Assembly: GCF_017355985.1 (NCBI RefSeq)
Contig: NZ_JAFIQU010000014.1
Location: 62,001-126,000, forward strand
Source: Arenibaculum pallidiluteum
Lineage (GTDB): Bacteria; Pseudomonadota; Alphaproteobacteria; Azospirillales; Azospirillaceae
Length of the DNA: 64,000 bases
Reading direction: 5' to 3'
In this document: positions 55,550-63,911 of the stretch, piece by piece
Layout of the letters: each line of letters opens with the position of its first letter
Numbering within the stretch: the first letter of the stretch is position 1
The notes under the pieces: model-generated
The model's database searches: none
Told to the model about the DNA's origin: nothing
Seen by the model: the letters and a program-made list of their open reading frames with translations, nothing else
Translations under genes and position numbers: made by a program

Positions 55550-56926
55550 ATGTCCACCCAGGCTCTCGACCAGGCCCGGCCCATTCAGGCGCCGGGCAGC
55601 GTGTCCGACCTCTATCGCGCCGTCTGGCGCTGGCATTTCTATGCGGGGCTGCTCGTCCTGCCCTTCCTGATCATCCTCGCGGCGACGGGCGCGCTCTATC
55701 TCTTCCGCGACGAGATCGACACCCTCGTGCATGCGGACCTGAAGCAGGTCCGGGAGCAGGCCGTTCAGCCGCTGCCGCCCATTGCCCTGGTGGAGAGGGC
55801 GCTGGCGGCGCATCCGGGAACGGCGGTCAAGTTCATGCCGGCGTCATCGCCCGCCAGCTCGGCGGAAGTCACCGTCGCGACGGAGGGGAATGCGCGGATC
55901 GCGGTCTATCTGAACCCCTATGACGGTCGCGTCCTGGGCAGCCTCCCGGACAGGGGGACGGTCATGTGGATCGTGCGCGAGATCCACAGCCTCGCCTTTC
56001 TCGGGCCGGTGGCCCAGGGCATGATCGAGATCGCGGGCGCCTGGTCGATCATGCTGGTGGGGACCGGCGTCTATCTCTGGTGGCCGCGCGGCCAGGCCGG
56101 CGGCGTGGTCAGCCTGCGCGGCACCCCGCGGCGGCGGGTCTTCTGGCGCGATCTCCATGCCGTGACTGGGGCCTTCGTCGGAGTGGTCCTCGTCTTCCTC
56201 GCGGCGACCGGCATGCCCTGGTCGGTGCTCTGGGGCGCCAAGGTCAACGAATGGGCCAACGGGCAAAACTTCGGGTATCCCGCGGGCGTCCGGGTCGCCG
56301 TGCCGATGTCGGACGAGCACCTGAACCACATCGCCCCGACGACCTGGTCGCTGGAGCAGGCGAAGGTGCCGGAATCGACGCCTCCCGGATCGACGGCCCC
56401 CACGGGCGAGCCGATCGGCCTCGACCGGGCCGTCGCGATCCTCGACGGCCTCGGCCTGCACGCGGGCTACGTCGTCAACCTGCCGCGCGGCCCGCGCGGG
56501 GTCTATACCGGCTCGGTCTACCCCGACGACCTGTCGCGCCAGCGGGTCGTCCATCTCGACCAGTACTCCGGCCGCCCGCTCATCGACATGAGCTATGCCG
56601 ATTACGGCCCGCTGGGCAGGGGCCTCGAATGGGGCATCAACGTCCATCTCGGACGGGAGTTCGGGCTGGCCAACCAGCTCCTGCTGCTGGCGGCCTGCCT
56701 GGCGATCATCGTCCTTTCGGCCTCGGGGGCGGTCATGTGGTGGAAGCGGCGTCCCCGGGGATCCCTCGGCGTGCCGCCGGCGCCCGCCGACCGGGCCAAG
56801 CTGCGCGGGGTCGTCGCCATCCTGGCGGTCGGCGGCATCGTCTTCCCCCTGGCCGGCCTCTCGCTCGTCGCGATGCTCGCCCTGGACCGGCTGGTGACGG
56901 CACGCCGCCGGACGCGCACCGCCTGA
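55550..56926 (+). CDS. PepSY-domain membrane protein
   Basis: 458 residues with four main membrane helices and PepSY-type loops. VWRWHFYAGLLVLPFLIILA opens the first helix; WIVREIHSLAFLG, WRDLHAVTGAFVGVVLVFL and WGINVHLGREFGLANQLLLL carry the conserved histidines of the PepSY_TM group. Some members reduce ferric or cupric complexes in the periplasm. Its place after Sco and DUF2946 genes suggests copper or iron reduction and uptake; this is inferred. Confidence 0.88.
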   Translation: MSTQALDQARPIQAPGSVSDLYRAVWRWHFYAGLLVLPFLIILAATGALYLFRDEIDTLVHADLKQVREQAVQPLPPIALVERALAAHPGTAVKFMPASSPASSAEVTVATEGNARIAVYLNPYDGRVLGSLPDRGTVMWIVREIHSLAFLGPVAQGMIEIAGAWSIMLVGTGVYLWWPRGQAGGVVSLRGTPRRRVFWRDLHAVTGAFVGVVLVFLAATGMPWSVLWGAKVNEWANGQNFGYPAGVRVAVPMSDEHLNHIAPTTWSLEQAKVPESTPPGSTAPTGEPIGLDRAVAILDGLGLHAGYVVNLPRGPRGVYTGSVYPDDLSRQRVVHLDQYSGRPLIDMSYADYGPLGRGLEWGINVHLGREFGLANQLLLLAACLAIIVLSASGAVMWWKRRPRGSLGVPPAPADRAKLRGVVAILAVGGIVFPLAGLSLVAMLALDRLVTARRRTRTA

Positions 56927-57093
56927 GCGGCGGGGAGCCGGCGCGCGCTGCGCGCCGGCACGGCGATCACCGGTATCGGCCGGCCTCGATGGCAGAGGCC
57001 GGCCGACGCTGCCGGCACAAAGCGCAGCCCACTCATACGACGGTGTTCGGCCGCTGCCGGTGGCTCGAACGGGCCTGCGGAGGAGTCCAGCCT

Positions 57094-57321
57094 CTAGCAG
57101 AACGGCTCACGCTTCTGCGCTGCTGGCTGCGAGCGTTCGGGCATCCCGATCCCGGGCCGATCGAAGAAGTCGTCCCAGAGAGCATCGGCCGGCACGATGA
57201 CTCGCCGGCTACCCTCGCGCAGGATCACGACTTCCTTGATGCCCTTCGGAAAGAACACGTCCTTCGGCAGGCTCACCGCTTGGCGGCGGTTTGACTGAAA
57301 CAAGGTCGTTCGGACCGCCAT
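57094..57321 (-). CDS. vapB: VapB-type antitoxin without an adjacent toxin gene
   Basis: 75 residues. An AbrB/MazE-like DNA-binding domain (LFQSNRRQAVSLPKDVFFPK, EVVILREGSRRVIVPAD), then the toxin-binding tail ALWDDFFDRPG and SQPAAQKREPF, as in VapB partners of PIN toxins. Normally vapC follows within a few bases. Here only 167 bases separate this gene from the end of the PepSY gene, and no PIN-domain frame is visible on either side. Confidence 0.85.
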   Translation of the reverse strand: MAVRTTLFQSNRRQAVSLPKDVFFPKGIKEVVILREGSRRVIVPADALWDDFFDRPGIGMPERSQPAAQKREPFC

Positions 57322-57432
57322 ACGGCACCTCTCGAGGCTTGTATGGCCGGCACATTCCGTGCCGGGGACGCACTGCGGCATCCAGAGTTACCACGCGTTC
57401 CAATGGGGCATCGCCGCCGCAATCCATCGCCC

Positions 57433-58185
57433 CTATCCACCGAAGCGCTCGGTCCGGATCGTGGCGGGGTCGAGGCCGAGATCGAGGAGAGGGGCGGTGA
57501 CGGCCTCGACGAACGGGTTCGCCCCGCAGACGAAGGTCAGGCGGGGGGGACCGCCGAGGCGGGCGAGCGCGTCCCCGAGCATGGCGGCATCGACGCGCCG
57601 GCCGGCATCCTGCGGCCGGCGTGGCCGGTCCCGGGAAAGGGCGAGCACGAGATCGAAACCGGCTTCGGCCTCGTCGCGCCGCAGCAGCTCGTCGCGGGCG
57701 ATGAGGTCGTCCCAGCCGCGGGCCGCGTAGAGGAGCAGCGCCGGCACGTCCGGCGCCGCGAGCGCGCGATGGCGCAGGATCGACAGGAGCGGGGCCACGC
57801 CCGAGCCGCCGCCGACCAGCAGGAGCGGCCCACCATCGGACGCCTGCCAGGCGAAGTGTCCGCCGAAAGGGCCCCGGATCTCGATGGCGTCGCCCGCCTC
57901 GGCGACATCATGGAAGTACGGGGAGACCTCGCCGTCGTCGAGCCGTTCGACCACCAGCTCGTAGACGCCCTCCTCGGCCGGCGCCGAGGCGACGGAGTAG
58001 CTGCGCTGGGCTTGATAGCCGTCGGGGGCCGTCAGGCGGATGTCGAGGTGCTGGCCCGGCGTGAAGGGACGCCAGTGCTGAGGGCGCAGGAAAAGGCTGC
58101 GGACGCGCGCGGTCTGCTGCGCAATCCGCTCGATCACCGCCTCCTGCCAGGGCACGGGACGGCCGGCATCCGCCGCGGCGTCCAC
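57433..58185 (-). CDS. Ferredoxin-reductase-type FAD/NAD(P) oxidoreductase
   Basis: 250 residues from a GTG start two bases after the upstream stop. FAD site RSYSVASAP, NAD(P) site LLLVGGGSGVAPLLSILRH and C-terminal FVCGANPFVEAVTAPLL, with no fused ferredoxin domain. It probably supplies electrons to the Moco protein encoded just upstream, because the two are translationally coupled. Homologous pairs occur in many proteobacteria without a defined substrate. Confidence 0.92.
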   Translation of the reverse strand: MDAAADAGRPVPWQEAVIERIAQQTARVRSLFLRPQHWRPFTPGQHLDIRLTAPDGYQAQRSYSVASAPAEEGVYELVVERLDDGEVSPYFHDVAEAGDAIEIRGPFGGHFAWQASDGGPLLLVGGGSGVAPLLSILRHRALAAPDVPALLLYAARGWDDLIARDELLRRDEAEAGFDLVLALSRDRPRRPQDAGRRVDAAMLGDALARLGGPPRLTFVCGANPFVEAVTAPLLDLGLDPATIRTERFGG

Positions 58186-58187
58186 CC

Positions 58188-58793
58188 TCAGTCGCCCGAG
58201 AAGCGCTGCTCGCGCCAGGGATCGCCGTAGATGTGATAGCCCCGCAGCTCCCAGAAGCCGGGCTCATCGCGTTCCGTGAACTGCAGGCCGTTGATCCACT
58301 TGGCCGATTTCCAGAAGTAGAGATGCGGCACGAGGAGCCGCGCCGGGCCTCCATGATCGGGAGTAAGCGGCCTGCCGTCGTAATGGGTCGCGACCATCGC
58401 CCTGCCGCCGACGAGATCGGCCACGGGCACGTTGGTCGCGTAGCCGTCGAAGGAATGGGCAAGGGTGAAGGGCGTCGGGGGCTCGATCCCCGCATCGGTG
58501 AGGAGGTCGTCGACGAGCACGCCCTGCCAGGGCGTGTCGAGCTTCGACCATTTCGTGACGCAGTGGATGTCCCTGGTGACGCTGGTCTGGGGCAGGGCGT
58601 TGAACGCCTCCCAGGTCCAGCGCTTCACCGGCCGCGGGCCGACCTTCAGCGTAAACGACCAGTCCTCCAGCGACACCCGCGGGGTCGGGCCGGCCGAGAG
58701 CACGGGGAAGTCCGCGGTGAGCGACTGGCCCGGGGGAATGCGGTCCGCCACCTCCGATGCGGGCCTACGGCCGGTGAAGCCTCGCGTGACCAT
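58188..58793 (-). CDS. Sulfite-oxidase-like molybdopterin oxidoreductase
   Basis: 201 residues. The Moco-ligating cysteine lies in RDIHCVTKWSKLDTPWQG, followed by DGYATNVPVADL, HGGPARLLVPHLYFWKSAKW and a closing GYHIYGDPWREQRF. It belongs to the sulfite oxidase/YuiH-like group and lacks a signal peptide, so it is expected in the cytoplasm. Reaction unknown; it is paired with the flavin reductase downstream. Confidence 0.92.
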   Translation of the reverse strand: MVTRGFTGRRPASEVADRIPPGQSLTADFPVLSAGPTPRVSLEDWSFTLKVGPRPVKRWTWEAFNALPQTSVTRDIHCVTKWSKLDTPWQGVLVDDLLTDAGIEPPTPFTLAHSFDGYATNVPVADLVGGRAMVATHYDGRPLTPDHGGPARLLVPHLYFWKSAKWINGLQFTERDEPGFWELRGYHIYGDPWREQRFSGD

Positions 58794-58928
58794 GGGACGC
58801 CTCCGTGCTTCGTCACGTGCGAATTGAGGATCGATCGCCGGACTCTACCATCAACGCGGGCGAGCGGGCGATCCGTCCGACGGAGTTGCTCCCGGTCACC
58901 GATGCGTGGGTCGCGGCGGTCCGCCCGT

Positions 58929-59117
58929 CTACCCGGCCTCGTCCGGCGACGCGTCGCGCGGCCAGTGGCGGCGGAGCTTGGCCGCGCAGACGACGAGCGG
59001 GACGGACAGGGCGAACCAGCAGATCCCGTGCCAGTACCCATCGCCGAGGATGGCCGCGACGAGGCCGAGGAGGGACAGCACGGCGAGCGCCGTGGGCATG
59101 AGCCAGACGCCGCTCAT
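58929..59117 (-). CDS. Small two-helix membrane protein in siderophore operon
   Basis: 62 residues with two membrane helices (PTALAVLSLLGLVAAIL and ICWFALSVPLVVCAAKL) and a basic tail (RRHWPRD). Its start overlaps the stop of the PepSY gene (ATGA), so it is part of that operon. In Pseudomonas the pyoverdine reductase operon has a similar small partner (FpvH) beside FpvG; by analogy this may assist the PepSY protein. Confidence 0.8.
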   Translation of the reverse strand: MSGVWLMPTALAVLSLLGLVAAILGDGYWHGICWFALSVPLVVCAAKLRRHWPRDASPDEAG

Positions 59118-60253
59118 GCCTGGCTCTCCGATGCGCCGCGCGCTGGGCTCCCGATCGGGGCCCGCCGCGTGCGCGGACGCTTCAGCCAGGCCACGAAGCC
59201 GGTGACCGTCACCGCCCCGACGATCACCGTGAAGAGCGCCCAGATGATCTGCAGCGGCAGGCCGCCGTAGTCGCCGAAATGGAAGGGCCCGGAGAACAGC
59301 AGCGCCGTGACGTACCAGGGCATGTCCGCCTTCTCGACCACGGCACCCGACCGGGCGTCGACCATGGCGACGCTGAGGATCTTCTCGGTGAGCTCGGTAT
59401 GGCCGCGCACCATCACGCTGAAATGACGATCGCTGGAATAGGTGGTGCCGGGATAGGCGACGAAGGCGAGGTCCTTGCCGGGAAAGGCCGCCAGGCCCGC
59501 CTCGGCCGCCGCGTCGACGGTGATGGTCGCGCCGTCCATGGGGCCGGTGTGGCGGCCGGACATCGCGGCCAGCTCCGTCGCCTGCCAGTAGCCGATGATC
59601 AGGGGCGAGAAGGAGAGGATCGCTCCCGTCAGGCCGACCACGAAGGCCCAGACCAGGGTGGCGATCCCGAAGAGGTTGTGGAGGTCGATGTTGCTGATGC
59701 GCACCCCGCGGCCGAAGCGCAGGATCCCGAAGGCCAGCTTCTTCATGAAGGGCCCGTAGACGACCAGCCCGCTGACGGTGCTCGCGACGAACAGCAGGCC
59801 CATGACGCCGACGAACATCTGCCCGGCGAAGCCGGTGAACAGATCGACATGCAGCTTGAGAAAGAAGCCCGTCAGGGACTCCTCAGGCGGCTTCACCACC
59901 TGCGTCGCACCGGTGTAGCCGTTCAGCGCCACCCAGCGCCCGTCCTGGAAATCCCGGACGCCCGGAGCGCTGACGAAGACGTAGGTGAGGCCCGGCTCCT
60001 CGGGATCGAGCGAGACGAACTTGGGAAGAAGCGACGGGTCGGTTGCCTGCGCGGCGTCGGCCAGCGCACGCAGGGGCAGGCGGGGCTGCCCCTCCGCTGC
60101 GGTGGCGTCGAAATCGTCGCCCATGAGGTGTTCGATCTCGTGGTGGAACACCAGGATCAGCCCGGTGACGCAGAGCACGAGCAGGTTCAGGGAGCAGACG
60201 AGGCTGGTCCAGCGATGGACGAGGCGCCAGCCACGCAGGGTTCCAGGGGTCAT
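59114..60253 (-). CDS. PepSY membrane protein, probable siderophore-iron reductase
   Basis: 379 residues, four main helices: first VHRWTSLVCSLNLLVLCVTG, then a PepSY loop, MFVGVMGLLFVASTVSGLVV, and DLHNLFGIATLVWAFVVGLT with the conserved histidine, plus a C-terminal helix. Histidines in VHRW, LKLHVDLF, DLHNLFG and FHFGD fit haem ligands of FoxB/FpvG-type reductases. It lies between the TonB receptor and a small membrane protein. Function as ferric-siderophore reductase is inferred from context. Confidence 0.88.
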   Translation of the reverse strand: MTPGTLRGWRLVHRWTSLVCSLNLLVLCVTGLILVFHHEIEHLMGDDFDATAAEGQPRLPLRALADAAQATDPSLLPKFVSLDPEEPGLTYVFVSAPGVRDFQDGRWVALNGYTGATQVVKPPEESLTGFFLKLHVDLFTGFAGQMFVGVMGLLFVASTVSGLVVYGPFMKKLAFGILRFGRGVRISNIDLHNLFGIATLVWAFVVGLTGAILSFSPLIIGYWQATELAAMSGRHTGPMDGATITVDAAAEAGLAAFPGKDLAFVAYPGTTYSSDRHFSVMVRGHTELTEKILSVAMVDARSGAVVEKADMPWYVTALLFSGPFHFGDYGGLPLQIIWALFTVIVGAVTVTGFVAWLKRPRTRRAPIGSPARGASESQA

Positions 60254-60290
60254 GGCGGTGGTCCTTGCTTGGGGTGGAGCGGGGAAGCCG

Positions 60291-62459
60291 TCACCAGCGA
60301 TAGCGCAGCCCGGCGGTCACCGTCCGCTCGTAGCCATAGGCGCACCAGTCGCCGAAATAGCAGGAGGCCACATGCTCGTTGTTGAGCAGGTTCTTGGCAT
60401 TCAGCGCGACCTCGGCCCCCACGAGCTTCGGCGAGAGCAAGCCGAGATCGTAGGAGAGCGCCGCGTCGACCAGCGTGAAGGACGGCACCTTGAAGGTGTT
60501 CGCGTCATTCGTCGTGCTGCCGGTGTAGCGCAGGCCGCCGCCGATGCTCAGCCCGCCGAGCGCCGAGCCCTCGGGCATCCGGTACATGGCCCAGCCGGAG
60601 GCCTGGTGGCGCGGCACCGCCGCCAGCCGCTTGCCTTCCAGCCCGCCGTTGTCGCGGGTGTACTCGGTGTCGAGGTAGGTGTAGGTGCCGATGAGGTCGA
60701 GCCCCTGGGTCAGTCCCACCCGGGCCTCGAGCTCCACGCCGCGCGAGCGCGCCTCGCCGGTCTGGACCGAGAAGCCGGGATGGTCGGGATCGGCCGTCGT
60801 GAGGTTGCTGCGGGTGATCTCGAAGACGGCTGCCGTGAACAGGCTGTTGAGCCCCGGCGGCTGGTACTTGACGCCGATCTCGTATTGGGTGCCCTCCTCG
60901 GGCTCGAAGAGCCTGCCCGAGAAATCGGTCCCGCTCTGCGGCGTGAAGGACTGGGCGTAGCTGGCATAGGGTGCGATGCCGTTGTCGAAGACATAGGTCA
61001 AGCCGGCGCGGCCGGTCAGCGCCTCGTCGGACTGGCGGGTCGTGCCGAGTTCGTTGGTCCTCTTGGTCCTGACCCAGTCACTGCGGCCCGCGAGCGTCAG
61101 GATGAAGCGGTCGAGCCGAAGCTGGTCCTGCAAGTAGAGCCCGTACTGGTTGCCCTCGACATCCGTCCGGTTGGTCGGCGGCGGCGTGACGTCGATCCCG
61201 TAGACCGGCTCGAAGATGTCGAGCGACGGCGCGACGCCGAAGCCGGGCGCATAGTTGGCGTCCAGCCGTTGATAGTCGAAGCCGGCGAGCACTGTGTGCC
61301 GGACGGCACCCGTCGAGAAGCGCCCCTCGACCTGGTTGTCCAGGGCGTAGGAATCCCCCTCCTCGCGCGAGGTGGCGATGCCGCGGAACAGCGTCCGATT
61401 GTCGGGAGCCAGCCCGTTGGCATAGATGCTGTCATAGGCGACCTCGTTGTGCAGCCAGCGGCCGTTCAGGCGGACGCTCAGCGCGTCGTTGAGGCGCTTG
61501 TCGAAGGCATAGCCCAGCGAGGACATGCGGCGGTCGAATTTCTCGAAATTCGGGTCGCCGTCGTAGAAATCGACGGGGATCTTGCCGAGCGGGTTCTCGA
61601 GCACCGTGCCCTGCGGCGGGACGCCGCCATAGGAATTGCCCTCGGGGTCCCGCTGGTAGAGACCGAGGAGCGTCAGGCTGGTGTCGGCGTCGGGGCGCCA
61701 GGTGAAGGACGGCGCGATGGCGACCCGCTCGTTCTCGGTCATCCGGATCTGGCCGTCCTCGCTGAGGCCGACGGCGGTGAAGCGGTAGAGGAACCGGCCG
61801 CCCGCATCGATGGGCCCCGAGAAATCGGCGGTGCCGCGCAGGTGGTGGTTGTTGCCGATCTCGATCCCGACCTCGTTCTGGGGCGTGGCCGTCGGGCGCT
61901 TGCTGACCTGGTTGATCAGGCCGCCGGCCGGCGACTGGCCATAGAGGACGGAGGACGGTCCCTTCAGGACCTCGATCCGCTCCATCAGGAAGGGATCGAG
62001 CTGCGGCGCGGCGTACCAGATATCCTCGAGCTTGAGCCCGTTCCAGTAGGTGTCGGCGTCGAAGCCCCGGATCTTCAGCTGGTCGTAGCGGGTCGCGACG
62101 GCGCCGCGGGTCTCGGGCGTCACGCCCGCCGTGTAGCGCACCACCTGGTTCAGGGTCTGCGCGTTCTGGTCCCGGATCTGGTCGGCCGGGATGATCGAGA
62201 CGGATTGCGGGGTCTCGAGCACGGGGGTGTCGGTCTTGGTGCCGGTCGCCTGCTGGTTGGCGACATAGCCCGTCACGGGCGACAGCGCCGTCTCGCCCTG
62301 GCCGGTCACCGTCAGGGTCGGCAGCTCGATCGCCTTCTCCGGCGCGCCGGCGGCGGCGTCCTGCGTATGGCCCGGACCGGGCGTGAAGACCCCGGCCAGC
62401 ACGACGGCACCCAGCGCGCCCCTCCGAATCAGCTTGCCTTCCCCTGCCCCTGACCGCAT
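60291..62459 (-). CDS. TonB-dependent siderophore receptor
   Basis: 722 residues. N-terminal signal, then a plug domain with TPVLETPQSVSIIPADQIRD, KIRGFDADTYWNGLKL and VLKGPSSVLYGQSPAGGLIN. The 22-strand barrel ends in an aromatic residue (VTAGLRYRW). A pair of cysteines near the end (CYFGDWC) is typical of the hydroxamate receptors FhuA/FoxA/FcuA. Two palindromes directly upstream look like iron-regulator sites. No siderophore synthesis genes are present, so xenosiderophore uptake is likely. Confidence 0.95.
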   Translation of the reverse strand: MRSGAGEGKLIRRGALGAVVLAGVFTPGPGHTQDAAAGAPEKAIELPTLTVTGQGETALSPVTGYVANQQATGTKTDTPVLETPQSVSIIPADQIRDQNAQTLNQVVRYTAGVTPETRGAVATRYDQLKIRGFDADTYWNGLKLEDIWYAAPQLDPFLMERIEVLKGPSSVLYGQSPAGGLINQVSKRPTATPQNEVGIEIGNNHHLRGTADFSGPIDAGGRFLYRFTAVGLSEDGQIRMTENERVAIAPSFTWRPDADTSLTLLGLYQRDPEGNSYGGVPPQGTVLENPLGKIPVDFYDGDPNFEKFDRRMSSLGYAFDKRLNDALSVRLNGRWLHNEVAYDSIYANGLAPDNRTLFRGIATSREEGDSYALDNQVEGRFSTGAVRHTVLAGFDYQRLDANYAPGFGVAPSLDIFEPVYGIDVTPPPTNRTDVEGNQYGLYLQDQLRLDRFILTLAGRSDWVRTKRTNELGTTRQSDEALTGRAGLTYVFDNGIAPYASYAQSFTPQSGTDFSGRLFEPEEGTQYEIGVKYQPPGLNSLFTAAVFEITRSNLTTADPDHPGFSVQTGEARSRGVELEARVGLTQGLDLIGTYTYLDTEYTRDNGGLEGKRLAAVPRHQASGWAMYRMPEGSALGGLSIGGGLRYTGSTTNDANTFKVPSFTLVDAALSYDLGLLSPKLVGAEVALNAKNLLNNEHVASCYFGDWCAYGYERTVTAGLRYRW

Positions 62460-62475
62460 ATCGCCTCCGGTTTAA

Positions 62476-62494
62476 GCGAATGAGAATTGTTCGC
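62476..62494. promoter_or_regulatory. Candidate Fur-type site 1
   Basis: GCGAA-TGAGAATTG-TTCGC, a 19-base dyad containing the Fur-like core TGAGAATT, 17 bases upstream of the receptor start. The position suits an operator overlapping the transcript start. Fur, or an alphaproteobacterial relative such as Irr or RirA, could bind. Confidence 0.55.
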
Positions 62495-62506
62495 GTTGCA
62501 AGGCTA

Positions 62507-62529
62507 CTAATGCAAATAACTCGCATTAG
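62507..62529. promoter_or_regulatory. Candidate Fur-type site 2
   Basis: CTAATGC-N9-GCATTAG, a perfect seven-base dyad in a strongly AT-rich patch, 12 bases beyond site 1. The centre (TGCAAATAACTCGCA) fits a 7-1-7 layout. Two spaced dyads before an iron-receptor gene support iron regulation. Confidence 0.55.
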
Positions 62530-62801
62530 CAATATGCTGCGCCGCGGATACTCCCTTCGACTTGGCCGACGCCCATGCGGCGTGCGGGGCCCGGGCCGCG
62601 GCCCGCGGGACGAAACCGCAGGGATTGGGCGGCAGGAGGCGCGTACCGGCATGGCCTGCCGGTCACCTGGCCAGCCGGTCCCTGGAGCATCCCGGCCGTC
62701 CGGGACACTGGGCGCGCGGCAAGGTCTGCAGTTCCGGATCCTGGCGCAGGCGGCGGAGTGATCGCGATGCGGGCGGGGTCGGACGGAGCGCCGGGGGCGT
62801 T

Positions 62802-63911
62802 CTACGGCGCTGGCTGCCCCTCCCGGTGTCGGGCGAGATAGACGCGGTCGTCGGCCGTCGAGAACAGCACGGCGAAGACGATGCCCAGGGCCACGCCGAG
62901 GATCGACTCGAGCGCTCGCTCCACCGGCATGCCGACCGCAGTGGCCGGTGCCGCGATGTAGGTCATGATCAGCGCCATGGGGGTCACGGTGATCTGACCG
63001 AGGGCGTAGTTGTAGCCGATCACCACTTCCGTGACGAACTGGAACAGGACGACCGCGGCGATCAGCCCCCACAGCGGCAGGTCCTGCGCCAGCACCGCCC
63101 AGGCGAGGAAGACGCCGACCAGTGTCCCCGCCATGCGCTGCAGGGCCCGGCTCATGGTCACATGCAGATGCGCCCCTTGCAGGACGGCCAGGGCGCCGAT
63201 GGCGGCCCAGGAGGGATGCGGCCATCCGGCCGCCTGCGCAATCAGCGCCGCCGCCGCGGTCCCGGCCGCGATGCGGCCGGCCGCGATCACCTCGTGGCGG
63301 AAGGGCCGGTGCGGTGCCTGCGGCAGGACCAGCACCTCAAGCTCGGCGGAGCGCAGCCGGTCGGTGATCCGGCAGACCACCCAGGCCACGGCGCCGCCCG
63401 CGGCGGCGGCGAGGGTCTGCTCGGCCGCTGCGTGCCAGGAGGCGACCGGGCCCAGGGCGCCAGCCGACGCGAAGGTGACGATGATGGGCCCGGGCCCGCC
63501 GAGCCGCCAATGGGCGATGGCAAGCGTGGCACCTCCGGCAATGAGGGCGAGGAGCAGCAGCCGCTCCACCGGCGACGCCCCGGCCGAGGAGGCCAGAGAC
63601 TGCAGGAGCACGCCGCCCGTCAGCAGCGCCGCGCAGATCGTCACGATCGTCATGCGTCGCTGCACGGGCGCGTAGCGGCCGAACAGGGATGCCAGCGCCC
63701 CCAGCGCCGGAAACGCGATCAGGTGCTGCCACGGGGTCGCGCAGATCAGCAGCGTCGCAGCCAGCGCGGACAGCGCCGCCTGCCCCCCGGCGATCAGCGC
63801 GATGCGCAGGGACGGCTGGGGCGTGAGGGCTATCACCTCGCACAACTGGCGCAGCGTCACCAGATGGCGCGCCGTCCTCCTCCGGGAGATGTCGTTCATC
63901 GTGTCGTCCAT
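62802..63911 (-). CDS. FUSC-family membrane protein
   Basis: About 369 residues. Two sets of membrane helices (about 30-165 and 210-340) with a cytoplasmic segment between, as in FUSC/YccS-like aromatic acid exporters. GALASLFGRYAPVQRR and ALQRMAGTLVGVFLAW are the conserved arginine-containing loop motifs of the two halves. The start is uncertain: ATG at 63911, 63920 or 63899, and a GTG at 63974, are in frame without a clear ribosome site. Substrate unknown. Confidence 0.85.
   Translation of the reverse strand: MDDTMNDISRRRTARHLVTLRQLCEVIALTPQPSLRIALIAGGQAALSALAATLLICATPWQHLIAFPALGALASLFGRYAPVQRRMTIVTICAALLTGGVLLQSLASSAGASPVERLLLLALIAGGATLAIAHWRLGGPGPIIVTFASAGALGPVASWHAAAEQTLAAAAGGAVAWVVCRITDRLRSAELEVLVLPQAPHRPFRHEVIAAGRIAAGTAAAALIAQAAGWPHPSWAAIGALAVLQGAHLHVTMSRALQRMAGTLVGVFLAWAVLAQDLPLWGLIAAVVLFQFVTEVVIGYNYALGQITVTPMALIMTYIAAPATAVGMPVERALESILGVALGIVFAVLFSTADDRVYLARHREGQPAP

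Larger units (their letters stand above)
62460..62801. other. Intergenic region upstream of the siderophore receptor
   Basis: 342 bases. The first 80 are AT-rich and hold two palindromes, annotated separately, in the receptor promoter. The remaining 260 or so are GC-rich. One open frame there gives an arginine/proline-rich translation that I do not accept as a gene. Nothing else seen. Confidence 0.5.

Noticed and set aside
59985-62453. Long plus-strand frame opposite the siderophore receptor
   Set aside because: Antisense to a full-length TonB receptor with all plug and barrel motifs; the translation is Val/Gly/Arg repeats without domains.
62480-62761. Small plus-strand frame divergent from the siderophore receptor
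   Set aside because: The translation is Arg/Gly/Pro-rich beyond the first 20 residues, has no ribosome site and overlaps the regulatory dyads.
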